The notes beneath the pieces are model-generated. The model saw only the letters and a program-made list of their open reading frames with translations. It did not search any database and was not told the DNA's origin. Shown here piece by piece: positions 7,972 to 14,490 of a stretch of 64,000 bases of DNA. Source of the stretch: Streptomyces zhihengii. GTDB taxonomy: Bacteria > Actinomycetota > Actinomycetes > Streptomycetales > Streptomycetaceae. The translations under genes and the position numbers were made by a program. The stretch is from assembly GCF_016919245.1 (NCBI RefSeq), contig NZ_JAFEJA010000002.1:1056501-1120500 (forward strand). The letters run 5' to 3'. Within the stretch, counting starts at the first letter, position 1. The number at the start of each line of letters is the position of its first letter.

Positions 7972-8416
7972 CGGCGTCCCGCTTCCGCCGCGCCCCGCGC
8001 GGCGCGTCCTCGTCGCGGGCGGGCAGCTCGGCCTCGCCGCGCAGGGCCTCGATCTCGGCCCGCAGCCGGCGGTTCTCCTCCGCCAGGGACTGCCGCCCGG
8101 CCCGGTGCCCGGAGGTCATCTCCATCTCCTCGTCCCTCGCCCGCGAGGACAGTGAGGGGTCGTGCTCCCACCAGTCGATGCCCATCTCCTTCGCCTTGTC
8201 GACGGAGGCCACGAGCAGCCGCAGTTTCACCGTCAGCAGCTCGATGTCCAGCAGGTTGATCCGGATGTCGCCGGCGATGACGATGCCCTTGTCCAGCACC
8301 CGTTCGAGGATGTCGGCGAGATTCGCGGACGAGCCCTGCTGCGGATAGGGCGACACGGGGGACGGCCCCGCCCTGGTCGGATAGGAGCCGAGACCGCCGG
8401 AGGTGTGCTCGCTCAC
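7964..8416 (-). CDS. gvpJ: Gas vesicle protein GvpJ (GvpA-like)
   Basis: A 150-residue protein with a GvpA-type core at about 32-75 (LADILERVLDKGIVIAGDI then INLLDIELLTVKLRLLVASVDKAKEMGIDWW). It is preceded by a Ser/Pro-rich N-terminus and followed by a charged coiled-coil tail (SLAEENRRLRAEIEALRGEAEL). That longer, charged C-terminus distinguishes GvpJ-type minor proteins from the shell protein. The start is GTG at 8416 behind GGCGAGGG. Confidence 0.88.
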   Translation of the reverse strand: MSEHTSGGLGSYPTRAGPSPVSPYPQQGSSANLADILERVLDKGIVIAGDIRINLLDIELLTVKLRLLVASVDKAKEMGIDWWEHDPSLSSRARDEEMEMTSGHRAGRQSLAEENRRLRAEIEALRGEAELPARDEDAPRGARRKRDADE

Positions 8417-8482
8417 GATGTGCCCTCGCCTTTCCGCGCCGCCGGGCCGCGTGGTCGGGACGCCGTTGCGTGCCGCCGCCGG

Positions 8483-8734
8483 TCAGCCCTGGCCGGCGGC
8501 GCGGTGCGCCTTGATCTCGTCCAGCCGGTCCAGGAGTTCGTCCTCCAGCCGGTCGAACGCCTCCTCGTCGATCTCGCCCGAGAGCAGCCGCCGCTCCAGG
8601 TCGGCGAGCGCCCGGTGCACGGGCTCGGGGTCGTAGTACTGGTCCTCGGCCACCTCCAGGACGCGTTCGGACACCCACACGACGCCGCGCACGGGCGCCA
8701 GGGGCAGGGTCACGAGCTGGGTGAACATTCCCAT
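8483..8734 (-). CDS. gvpG: Gas vesicle protein GvpG
   Basis: An 83-residue protein with the GvpG signature: N-terminal hydrophobic FTQLVTLPLAPVRGVVWV, then acidic helix (LEVAEDQYYDPEPVHRALADLERRLLSGEIDEEAFDRLEDELL). GvpG is an accessory assembly protein. It lies 13 bases after gvpF. The start could also be Met3; the difference is two residues. Confidence 0.9.
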   Translation of the reverse strand: MGMFTQLVTLPLAPVRGVVWVSERVLEVAEDQYYDPEPVHRALADLERRLLSGEIDEEAFDRLEDELLDRLDEIKAHRAAGQG

Positions 8735-8747
8735 GGGGTCGGTCCCC

Positions 8748-9461
8748 TCAGACGAAGCTGTACGGCGGAAGGGGCCCGGTGAGACGGAAGTCCAGGTCCT
8801 CCCCCAACTGGTTGGCCACGCTCAACTCCGTGGCGAGGAAGAGCTCCTCCTTGTCGGCGGGCACCAGGAACGACACGCTCAGGAAGTCGTCCCCGCCCGG
8901 CGGCGACTGCACCTGGTCCCGTGAGAACGGACGCAGCGCCTCCACCACCCCGGCCGCCAGGGCCTCCTGACGGGCCTTGACCTCGGCCGCGACCATCTCG
9001 CCGAGCCGCATGGGGGCGTCGGGTCCGGCGCTGCCGCCGCGGATCTCCTCGTTGAGCCGGCGGGCCTCTCCCGAGGAGTCGAGGATCTGCCGCAGCAGGG
9101 TCTCCTCCTCCTGCGAGGCCTTCAGGTTGTACTCGGTGCAGCCCTCCAGGGCGCGCAGCCTGTCCAGGTACTCGTCGGCGCGCTCCTCCAGGGCCTGGCG
9201 CACGGCCTCGTCGTCCGGGGCCAGCAGGCCGAACCGGAGCGGCAGCACCGTGCCGTCGGACATCAGCGCGTCCTGCACCTGCTGATGGGCGCCGAGATCG
9301 CGGCGCTTGGCGCGCAGGCCGTCGGGTGCGTCGCTGACCACGGCGCACAGCGGCCCGGCCGCCACGGTGCGCAGGGCGGCCGGCGGGTCGCCCACGCCGG
9401 TGAGTTCCTCGACGCGCGCCGGATGCCGTTTGCCGACGACGGAGTAGATGTAGACGGCCAT
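8748..9461 (-). CDS. gvpF: Gas vesicle protein GvpF
   Basis: A 237-residue GvpL/F family protein: VYIYSVVGKRHPARV at the start, LPLRFGLLAPDDEAVRQALEERADEYLDRLRALEGCTEYNLKA in the centre, and the typical end DFRLTGPLPPYSFV. GvpF is a minor protein thought to interact with GvpA during vesicle nucleation. It starts three bases after the gvpA stop. It is the canonical-length copy; the second L/F paralog at 7012-7971 is longer. Confidence 0.92.
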   Translation of the reverse strand: MAVYIYSVVGKRHPARVEELTGVGDPPAALRTVAAGPLCAVVSDAPDGLRAKRRDLGAHQQVQDALMSDGTVLPLRFGLLAPDDEAVRQALEERADEYLDRLRALEGCTEYNLKASQEEETLLRQILDSSGEARRLNEEIRGGSAGPDAPMRLGEMVAAEVKARQEALAAGVVEALRPFSRDQVQSPPGGDDFLSVSFLVPADKEELFLATELSVANQLGEDLDFRLTGPLPPYSFV

Positions 9462-9464
9462 GTC

Positions 9465-9950
9465 TCATTCCCTCTCGCGGGACGACTCCCGGCGCGCGGT
9501 GCGCCTGGCCGGGCGGCGGCGCCGCTCGGCGGGCTCCTTCTCCCGGGTCTCCTCGTCGCCGTCGGCATCGGCGTCGTCCGCGTCGTCGTCACGCCCGGTG
9601 ACGCTCTTCACGGAATCGGTGACGGCTTCCACCGCGCCGGAGAGGGCGCCCTTGGACTTGCCCTTGGCTCCGCTCTCCAGGGTGTCGCCGACGATGTCGG
9701 TCAGCTGGGCGGGCTGTCTGCTCCCGGCCTCCAGATCCAGCCGGTTGACCGCCTCCGCGAAGCGCAGATAGGTGTCCACGCTGGCGACGACGATCCTGGC
9801 GTCGATCTTCAGGATCTCGATGCCGACCAGGGACACCCGCACGAAGACGTCGATGACGAGTCCGCGGTCGAGGATCAGTTCCAGTACGTCGTACAGACTG
9901 CCCGTACCGCCGCGGGAAACGCCGCTGTTGCCTTGCGGCACCACAGTCAT
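9465..9950 (-). CDS. gvpA: Gas vesicle structural protein GvpA
   Basis: A 161-residue protein. Residues about 15-70 are the highly conserved GvpA shell-protein core ([50 protein letters not shown]). Unlike the roughly 70-residue shell proteins of cyanobacteria or haloarchaea, the C-terminus extends about 80 residues and ends in an acidic block ([14 protein letters not shown]) followed by a very basic one ([12 protein letters not shown]); extended tails are common in streptomycete GvpA. The ATG at 9950 follows GGGAGG. It is the second gene of the operon, directly before gvpF. Confidence 0.92.
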   Translation of the reverse strand: MTVVPQGNSGVSRGGTGSLYDVLELILDRGLVIDVFVRVSLVGIEILKIDARIVVASVDTYLRFAEAVNRLDLEAGSRQPAQLTDIVGDTLESGAKGKSKGALSGAVEAVTDSVKSVTGRDDDADDADADGDEETREKEPAERRRRPARRTARRESSRERE

Positions 9951-9980
9951 GGTGCCTCCCTTCACCGCACCGGCGCGCGC

Positions 9981-10337
9981 TCAGTCGCGCCGGTCGATCT
10001 GTCCGCGTGTGTAGCGCCGGGTTCTCTCGTAACTCACCAAATCGCCGTCCGTGTCCAGGGTGACGCGGTAGCTGCCCATCACGCTGGTGGTCTCGGGGAT
10101 GCGTTCCAGTTCCAGTACCTCGACATACGCCTCCCAGCCGTCGTCGGTGGGGCGCAGCGCGGAGACCGACTCGGGTGGCCTGCCGAGGAGTTCCTGGAGC
10201 TGGGCCGCCGCCGAGCGCATCGCACCGGCAGCGGTGCCCCTGCTCCTGCCCTTGCCGGTTCCGCTCCGTGACGTCCCGGAACCGCTGCGCGCACGCCCGG
10301 AACCGGAGCGGCGTTCGGACCCTGCTTCGGAGGCCAT
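9981..10337 (-). CDS. gvpO: Gas vesicle protein GvpO
   Basis: A 118-residue protein. The conserved GvpO domain fills residues about 45-118 (LQELLGRPPESVSALRPTDDGWEAYVEVLELERIPETTSVMGSYRVTLDTDGDLVSYERTRRYTRGQ). It is preceded by a Ser/Gly/Arg-rich disordered segment. GvpO is required for vesicle formation in haloarchaea. The ATG at 10337 has an ideal AGAGGAGATC site; the longer frame upstream has none. It is the first gene of the gvp operon, matching the gvpO-A-F-G-J-L-S-K order reported for Streptomyces. Confidence 0.92.
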   Translation of the reverse strand: MASEAGSERRSGSGRARSGSGTSRSGTGKGRSRGTAAGAMRSAAAQLQELLGRPPESVSALRPTDDGWEAYVEVLELERIPETTSVMGSYRVTLDTDGDLVSYERTRRYTRGQIDRRD

Positions 10338-10385
10338 GATCTCCTCTGCGGTCGAAGCGTGGGCAACATTCCACCCACAAGCGGA

Positions 10386-10415
10386 CAATTACATCATAGA
10401 GGGATGTTTGGTACG
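10386..10415. promoter_or_regulatory. AT-rich divergent promoter zone of the gas-vesicle locus
   Basis: The only AT-rich patch between the divergent starts at 10337 and 10584. On the reverse strand TATGAT at 10397-10392 is a good -10 candidate for the gvp operon and would give a leader of about 48 bases; no clear TTGACA-like -35 lies 16-18 bases away, so an alternative sigma factor is possible. The position is seen in the sequence; the assignment is inference. Confidence 0.35.
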
Positions 10416-10583
10416 TCACGGGGAAGTGTGCTCCATGACGGACGGGCTAAACCGGCCGCGACGGCCGTGCCCCGGGGTGCTTGGAGCGCCAGGTTTCGCG
10501 CACCGGCCCCGCCGTGCGACAGCCCGTGAGACCCGGGCGTGCGCCCGGCTGTCCGCCCCTTGCCATTCGAAGGGAACCCATCC

Positions 10584-11450
10584 ATGGACGACACCACCAA
10601 GATCGCGCTCGCGGCCGCCGTTGCCGGCGGCTATGTGCTCGGGCGGACGAAGAAGGCCAAGCTCGCCTTCTCGCTGGCGACCTTCGTCGCCGGCCGCCGC
10701 ATCGGCCTGGACCCGCAGCAACTGCTGACCCAGGGCGTGCGATGGCTCAAGGACATACCCCAGGTCGCCGAACTGAACGACCAGTTGAAGGGTGAAGTGT
10801 TCGACGCGGGGCGCAAGGCGCTCACGGCCACGGCGGACCGCCGGCTCGCCGATCTGGCCGGTTCGCTCCATGAACGCACCCTGCGGCTCGGCGAGGAGCC
10901 CGAGGAAGAGGGCCGGGACGAGGCCCGGGGCGAGGAGGACGAGGAAGCAGAGGGCGACGAGGAGTACGGCGACGAGGAGTACGGAGACGACCGGGGCTTC
11001 GAGGACGAGGAGCCGGAAGCCGACGAGGACGAGGAGCCGGAGGAGGAGCCCGAGGACGAAGAACCGGAGGAGCCCGAGGAGGACGAAGAACCGGAAGAGC
11101 CCGAGGAGCCCGAGGCGGAGGAGCGGCGCAGGCCGCGCCGAGGCGGCGGCGGAGCGGAGAAGACGCCCCCGCGCAAGCAGGGAAGCCGCCCGTCGGCCGC
11201 GAAGAAGGCACCGGCCGGGAGGACAGCGGCCAGGAAGGCGCCCGCGAAGAAGACGGCGGCCAAGAAGACGGCGGCCAAGAAGACGGCGGCCGGGAAGCCC
11301 GCCGCCGGGCAGGCGGCGAAGAAGACCGCGGCGAAGAAGACCGCGGCGAAGAAGGCACCTGCCAGGAAGGCGCCCGCGAAGAAGACGGCGACGAAGAAGG
11401 CAGCGGCCAAGAAGACCGCGGCCAAGAAGACGGCGACGCGGCGGAGGTAG
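10584..11450 (+). CDS. Gas-vesicle-linked protein with acidic block and histone-H1-like lysine repeats (GvpY-type)
   Basis: A 288-residue protein in three parts. Residues 1-100 form a conserved-looking helical domain with a weakly hydrophobic N-terminus ([20 protein letters not shown]). Residues about 105-195 are almost entirely Glu and Asp, with repeats of EEPE and DEEYG. Residues about 205-288 are histone-H1-like, dominated by AAKKTA repeats. Charge therefore switches from strongly negative to strongly positive. The ATG at 10584 follows GAAGGGA. It is divergent from gvpO and three bases upstream of the SRPBCC gene. Its position suggests equivalence to the accessory gene named gvpY in other Streptomyces clusters (inference from context; I could not align it). 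Nucleic-acid or vesicle-surface binding is possible. Confidence 0.72.
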   Translation: MDDTTKIALAAAVAGGYVLGRTKKAKLAFSLATFVAGRRIGLDPQQLLTQGVRWLKDIPQVAELNDQLKGEVFDAGRKALTATADRRLADLAGSLHERTLRLGEEPEEEGRDEARGEEDEEAEGDEEYGDEEYGDDRGFEDEEPEADEDEEPEEEPEDEEPEEPEEDEEPEEPEEPEAEERRRPRRGGGGAEKTPPRKQGSRPSAAKKAPAGRTAARKAPAKKTAAKKTAAKKTAAGKPAAGQAAKKTAAKKTAAKKAPARKAPAKKTATKKAAAKKTAAKKTATRRR

Positions 11451-11453
11451 GCC

Positions 11454-12551
11454 ATGGCGGACAAGGAGCGTGACACAGGCACCGACCGCGGCGAGGCCTC
11501 CGGGCTGGAGATGCTGCGGGACGAACTGATCGACCACCTCAGCGCACAGGTCGAGGTGCTGGCGGACAAGGCCGGCGACAAGCTGGCCGGATTCACGGAC
11601 CAGTTGCTCGACTCCGCGGAGAACGGCGGCCCGCTGCCCCGGGCCGGCCTGCGGGTGCTCCAGGGCGATTCGCCGCTGAAGGCGATCGTCGGCGAGAAGA
11701 CCAAGAGTCTCAAGGACGGTCTGTTCTCGAAGGTGGGCAACGTCTTCGGGAAGGGGGACGGCGACGGATCGGGTGGTGGCGGCGGAGGGCGCAAGTCCGG
11801 GAGTACCAAGGTGATGAACATCGTCGAAGTCCTGGACGTCGGCGTGCCCCTGCGCACGGCCTACGACCACTGGACCCAGTTCGAGCAGTTCAGCAGCTTC
11901 ACCAAGGGAGTGCGCAGCGTCTCGAAGGGCGACGACGTCACCAGCGACTGGAAGGTCAAGGTCGGTCCCTCCACCCGCGGGTGGAAGGCCACCGTCCAGG
12001 AGCAGATACCCGACGAGCGGATCGTCTGGACCTCCGAGGGCGCCAAGGGCAGCACCCGGGGCTGTGTGTCGTTCCATGAACTCGCGCCCGAACTCACCCG
12101 CATCGTGCTCGTGGTCGAGTACTACCCCTCGGGCTTCTTCGAGAAGACCGGCAACCTCTGGCGCGCCCAGGGCCGCCGACTGCGGCTGGACTTCAAGCAC
12201 TTCCAGCGTTACGTGACGCTCACCGACGACGAGCCCGAGGGCTGGCGCGGCGAGATCCGCGACGGCGAGGTGGTCCGCAGCCACGAGGAGGCCGTGGAGG
12301 AAGAGGAAGCGGAGGACGGCGAAGAGGCGGAGGGCGACGAGGAGTACGACGAGGGCGCCGAGGGCGAGGACGGCGACTACGAGGACGAGGACGAAGAGGC
12401 CGACGACGGCTACGAGGACGAAGAGGCCGACGACGGCTACGAGGACGAGGACGAAGACGAGGACTACGAGGGCGAGGACGAGGGCGACGAGGACGACGCC
12501 TACGAGGACGAGGAGGAGGACGAACCCGAGGAGGCCCGCGCGCGGAGGTGA
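11454..12551 (+). CDS. SRPBCC-family protein with long acidic tail, gas-vesicle-linked (GvpZ-type)
   Basis: A 365-residue protein. Residues about 120-270 form a START/polyketide-cyclase-like SRPBCC domain ([40 protein letters not shown]; later [19 protein letters not shown] and [16 protein letters not shown]), a fold that binds hydrophobic ligands or proteins. The first 110 residues are helical and Gly/Lys-rich. Residues about 275-360 are nearly all Glu, Asp and Tyr ([20 protein letters not shown]), a repetitive acidic tail. It starts three bases after the upstream stop, with its ribosome site inside that gene, so it is coupled. Its position suggests the accessory gene called gvpZ elsewhere (inference). 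The acidic tail could pair with the lysine-rich tail of its neighbour. Confidence 0.8.
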   Translation: MADKERDTGTDRGEASGLEMLRDELIDHLSAQVEVLADKAGDKLAGFTDQLLDSAENGGPLPRAGLRVLQGDSPLKAIVGEKTKSLKDGLFSKVGNVFGKGDGDGSGGGGGGRKSGSTKVMNIVEVLDVGVPLRTAYDHWTQFEQFSSFTKGVRSVSKGDDVTSDWKVKVGPSTRGWKATVQEQIPDERIVWTSEGAKGSTRGCVSFHELAPELTRIVLVVEYYPSGFFEKTGNLWRAQGRRLRLDFKHFQRYVTLTDDEPEGWRGEIRDGEVVRSHEEAVEEEEAEDGEEAEGDEEYDEGAEGEDGDYEDEDEEADDGYEDEEADDGYEDEDEDEDYEGEDEGDEDDAYEDEEEDEPEEARARR

Positions 12552-12643
12552 GATCCGTCTCGGCCCGCGTGGCCCGCGGTGTGGGCCACGCCCGGCCGGG
12601 TACGCGCCAGAACCCGCCCCCGAGACACGTCACAGGAGACGAA

Positions 12644-12871
12644 GTGAGCGGAGAATACCGGCCCGAGGGCTTCGAGGACACCGACAACCCGCTGCCGCGC
12701 GACATGCCCGACCAGCAGGCAGGAGGGGGCGACGACAAACTGGAGATCGACGTCGACGACGCGGCGAAGGAACCGGACTCGCCCGCACAGCGGGAGCAGC
12801 GGGAGAAGGTCCCGGACTCCGACGACACCGAGCCCACCGAGGGTCCCGAGCCGGGCGAACCCAGCGGCTGA
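12644..12871 (+). CDS. Small acidic disordered protein
   Basis: A 75-residue protein rich in Asp, Glu, Pro and Gly, with no predicted secondary structure beyond short helices. GTG at 12644 follows a strong AGGAGAC site, which, with high third-position GC, supports a real gene. It ends just before a set of strong hairpins and is probably the last gene of the plus-strand gas-vesicle-linked operon. I recognise no family. Confidence 0.65.
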   Translation: MSGEYRPEGFEDTDNPLPRDMPDQQAGGGDDKLEIDVDDAAKEPDSPAQREQREKVPDSDDTEPTEGPEPGEPSG

Positions 12872-12889
12872 CGGGCCGGCCGGCCGAGT

Positions 12890-12927
12890 ACGGGCCCCGC
12901 ACACCGGAGACGGTGTGCGGGGCCCGT
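12890..12927. terminator. Perfect 17-bp hairpin with GAGA tetraloop
   Basis: Bases 12890-12906 pair perfectly with 12911-12927 around GAGA. It lies 19 bases after the stop at 12871 and is the first of three consecutive hairpins between convergent genes. The GNRA-type loop adds stability. Confidence 0.75.
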
Positions 12928-12938
12928 GCACGCGCGCG

Positions 12939-12968
12939 GCATGCCTGCCCACACGCGCGCAGGTATGC
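12939..12968. terminator. Second hairpin of the convergent terminator stack
   Basis: GCATGCCTGC (12939-12948) pairs with GCAGGTATGC (12959-12968) with one G-T wobble. It lies between the two larger hairpins. Confidence 0.45.
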
Positions 12969-12974
12969 CGAGAA

Positions 12975-13026
12975 CCGAGAACGGTGTGTGGGACCCGGAG
13001 CTTCGGATCCCACACACCGTTCTCGG
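12975..13026. terminator. Perfect 19-bp hairpin, likely bidirectional terminator
   Basis: Bases 12975-12993 pair perfectly with 13008-13026; the 14-base loop contains a small CCGGAGCTTCGG stem. The stem core (CGGTGTG followed by G-rich) resembles that of the hairpin at 12890, as if one derived from the other. The csbD-like gene ends at 13085 on the opposite strand, so this structure can serve both directions. Confidence 0.75.
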
Positions 13027-13084
13027 TCCGCGACGGCGTCCGGCGCGTGCCCGCGACGTCCGCGATATCGCTCGCGCCGCTCCC

Positions 13085-13282
13085 TCAGTCGTTCTTGAGG
13101 GCGTCGCCCACCTTGCGCACGCTGCTCTTCGCCTTTTCCTTGGCGTCACGCAGTGAGCCCTGTGACTTCTCGGCACGGCCTTCGGCGGTCATGCTTTCGT
13201 TTCCCACCGAACGCCCGGTGTTTTCCTTGAGCTTTCCCTTGGCCTGCTCGGCCTTTGCCTTGGCCTTTTCCTGTGCGCCCAT
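13085..13282 (-). CDS. CsbD family stress protein
   Basis: A 65-residue, very hydrophilic helical protein with the CsbD pattern: KAKAKAEQAKGKLKENTGRSVGNESMTAEGRAEKSQGSLRDAKEKAKSSV. CsbD proteins are general-stress proteins of unknown mechanism, sigma-B dependent in Bacillus. The ATG at 13282 follows AAAGGG; the longer frame upstream is non-coding in character. It lies downstream of the DUF6131 gene on the same strand, a common pairing of stress genes in Streptomyces. Confidence 0.88.
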   Translation of the reverse strand: MGAQEKAKAKAEQAKGKLKENTGRSVGNESMTAEGRAEKSQGSLRDAKEKAKSSVRKVGDALKND

Positions 13283-13392
13283 GAGAGACACCCTTTCGCT
13301 TGCTTGCTTCCAGTGGGCTGCCCGGCGAATCCCACGGCAAACGTAGGGTCTGCGCCGTGGCACGCGCGCGTCGCGGCAGGTGACGTCGCTGG

Positions 13393-13548
13393 TCACCAAT
13401 AGGTCTTGCGGCCGCCGACCGGGCGTCCCACGGCTCCCAGAATCCACAGGACCGCGCCGATCGCGACAAGCGCGATGCCGATCGTCCACAGAATTCCGAT
13501 GCCGGCGACGGCACCCACGATGAGCAGTATCAGACCCAGAATGATCAT
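13393..13548 (-). CDS. Small membrane protein (DUF6131-like)
   Basis: A 51-residue protein too short for routine ORF lists. It is nearly all hydrophobic: two membrane segments (IILGLILLIVGAVAGIGIL and IGIALVAIGAVLWILGAVG) separated by a short turn, ending in GGRKTYW. An excellent GGAGGACGAA site precedes the ATG at 13548. This pattern is that of a very common Streptomyces hydrophobic protein family (DUF6131, as I recall), often found next to CsbD. A TTGACA hexamer at 13604-13599 (reverse strand) may be its -35 element. Confidence 0.78.
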   Translation of the reverse strand: MIILGLILLIVGAVAGIGILWTIGIALVAIGAVLWILGAVGRPVGGRKTYW

Positions 13549-13670
13549 TTCGTCCTCCGGTTGACGTTCCCGAGGTTACGGTTTTCCGCTGAAGCGGTTG
13601 TCAAACGGAGGTCTTTCACGCGGTGTATTCCGGGCGTGCGCCGCCGGTCGGGAATGCGTCCGGGAACGAC

Positions 13671-13718
13671 GGACGGCCGCGGCCGGGAGCAAGGTGCGCT
13701 CCCTGGCCACGGCCGTCC
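13671..13718 (-). terminator. Imperfect long hairpin after the cyclophilin gene
   Basis: GGACGGCCGCGGCCGGGAGC (13671-13690) pairs with 13698-13718 with one bulge and one wobble, leaving a 7-base loop. It starts 17 bases beyond the cyclophilin stop on the reverse strand. Confidence 0.6.
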
Positions 13719-13734
13719 CGTGGTCGGTACCGGA

Positions 13735-14229
13735 TCAGGCGTCGAGCACGCCCGACTTGGCGATGGTGACCTTGGCGCTGAGGCCGCCGCTGCGCGAGCC
13801 CAGCTTCTCGATCTGCTTGACGAGGTCCATGCCCTCGACGACCTCGCCGAACACGACGTGCTTGTTGTCCAGCCAGTCGGTCACGATGGTCGTGATGAAG
13901 AACTGCGAGCCGTTGCTGTTCGGGCCGGCGTTCGCCATGGAGAGCTGACCCGGCTTGGTGTGCTTGATCTGGAAGTTCTCGTCCGCGAACTTCTCGCCGT
14001 AGATGCTGCGGCCACCGGTGCCGTTGCCCGCGGTGAAGTCACCGCCCTGGAGCATGAAGTCCGGGATGACACGGTGGAAGGACGAGCCCTCGTAGCCGTA
14101 GCCGTGCTCGCCGGTGGCGAGCTCGCGGAAGTTCCGGGCCGTCTTCGGGACGACGTCGTCGAACAGGGTGAAGACGATGCGGCCGGCGGGCTGGTCGTTG
14201 ATGGTGATGTCGAAAAACACGTTGCTCAT
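13735..14229 (-). CDS. Peptidyl-prolyl cis-trans isomerase (cyclophilin)
   Basis: A 164-residue cytoplasmic cyclophilin. All core motifs are present: [41 protein letters not shown] (with the catalytic FHRVIP and QGGDF), [19 protein letters not shown] and HVVFGEV. No signal peptide is present and the length equals the catalytic domain. Start MSNVFFDI at 14229; only a weak ribosome site. It catalyses proline isomerisation during folding. Confidence 0.95.
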   Translation of the reverse strand: MSNVFFDITINDQPAGRIVFTLFDDVVPKTARNFRELATGEHGYGYEGSSFHRVIPDFMLQGGDFTAGNGTGGRSIYGEKFADENFQIKHTKPGQLSMANAGPNSNGSQFFITTIVTDWLDNKHVVFGEVVEGMDLVKQIEKLGSRSGGLSAKVTIAKSGVLDA

Positions 14230-14490
14230 GCCTGCATCCTGGCATCTTCCGCCGCCCCCGCGCACATCCGGCCCCCACCCCTGGCGAAGCCTCGGCCACC
14301 CGGGCCCTCTCCATGCCCCCGGCCGCGCCCGGCGGGTCGGCGGGGTGGGGAGCGCCCGTGTCCGCGCGGGAAGATCATCGGGCCGTCATGCCGGGGTAAC
14401 GGCCGCGACGCACCCGCCGCGTACGGTGCGGGAAACGGCCAGGCCGACGACGTCCGCACCGAACGAAGACCGCGGACAGGAGCGCACCCG

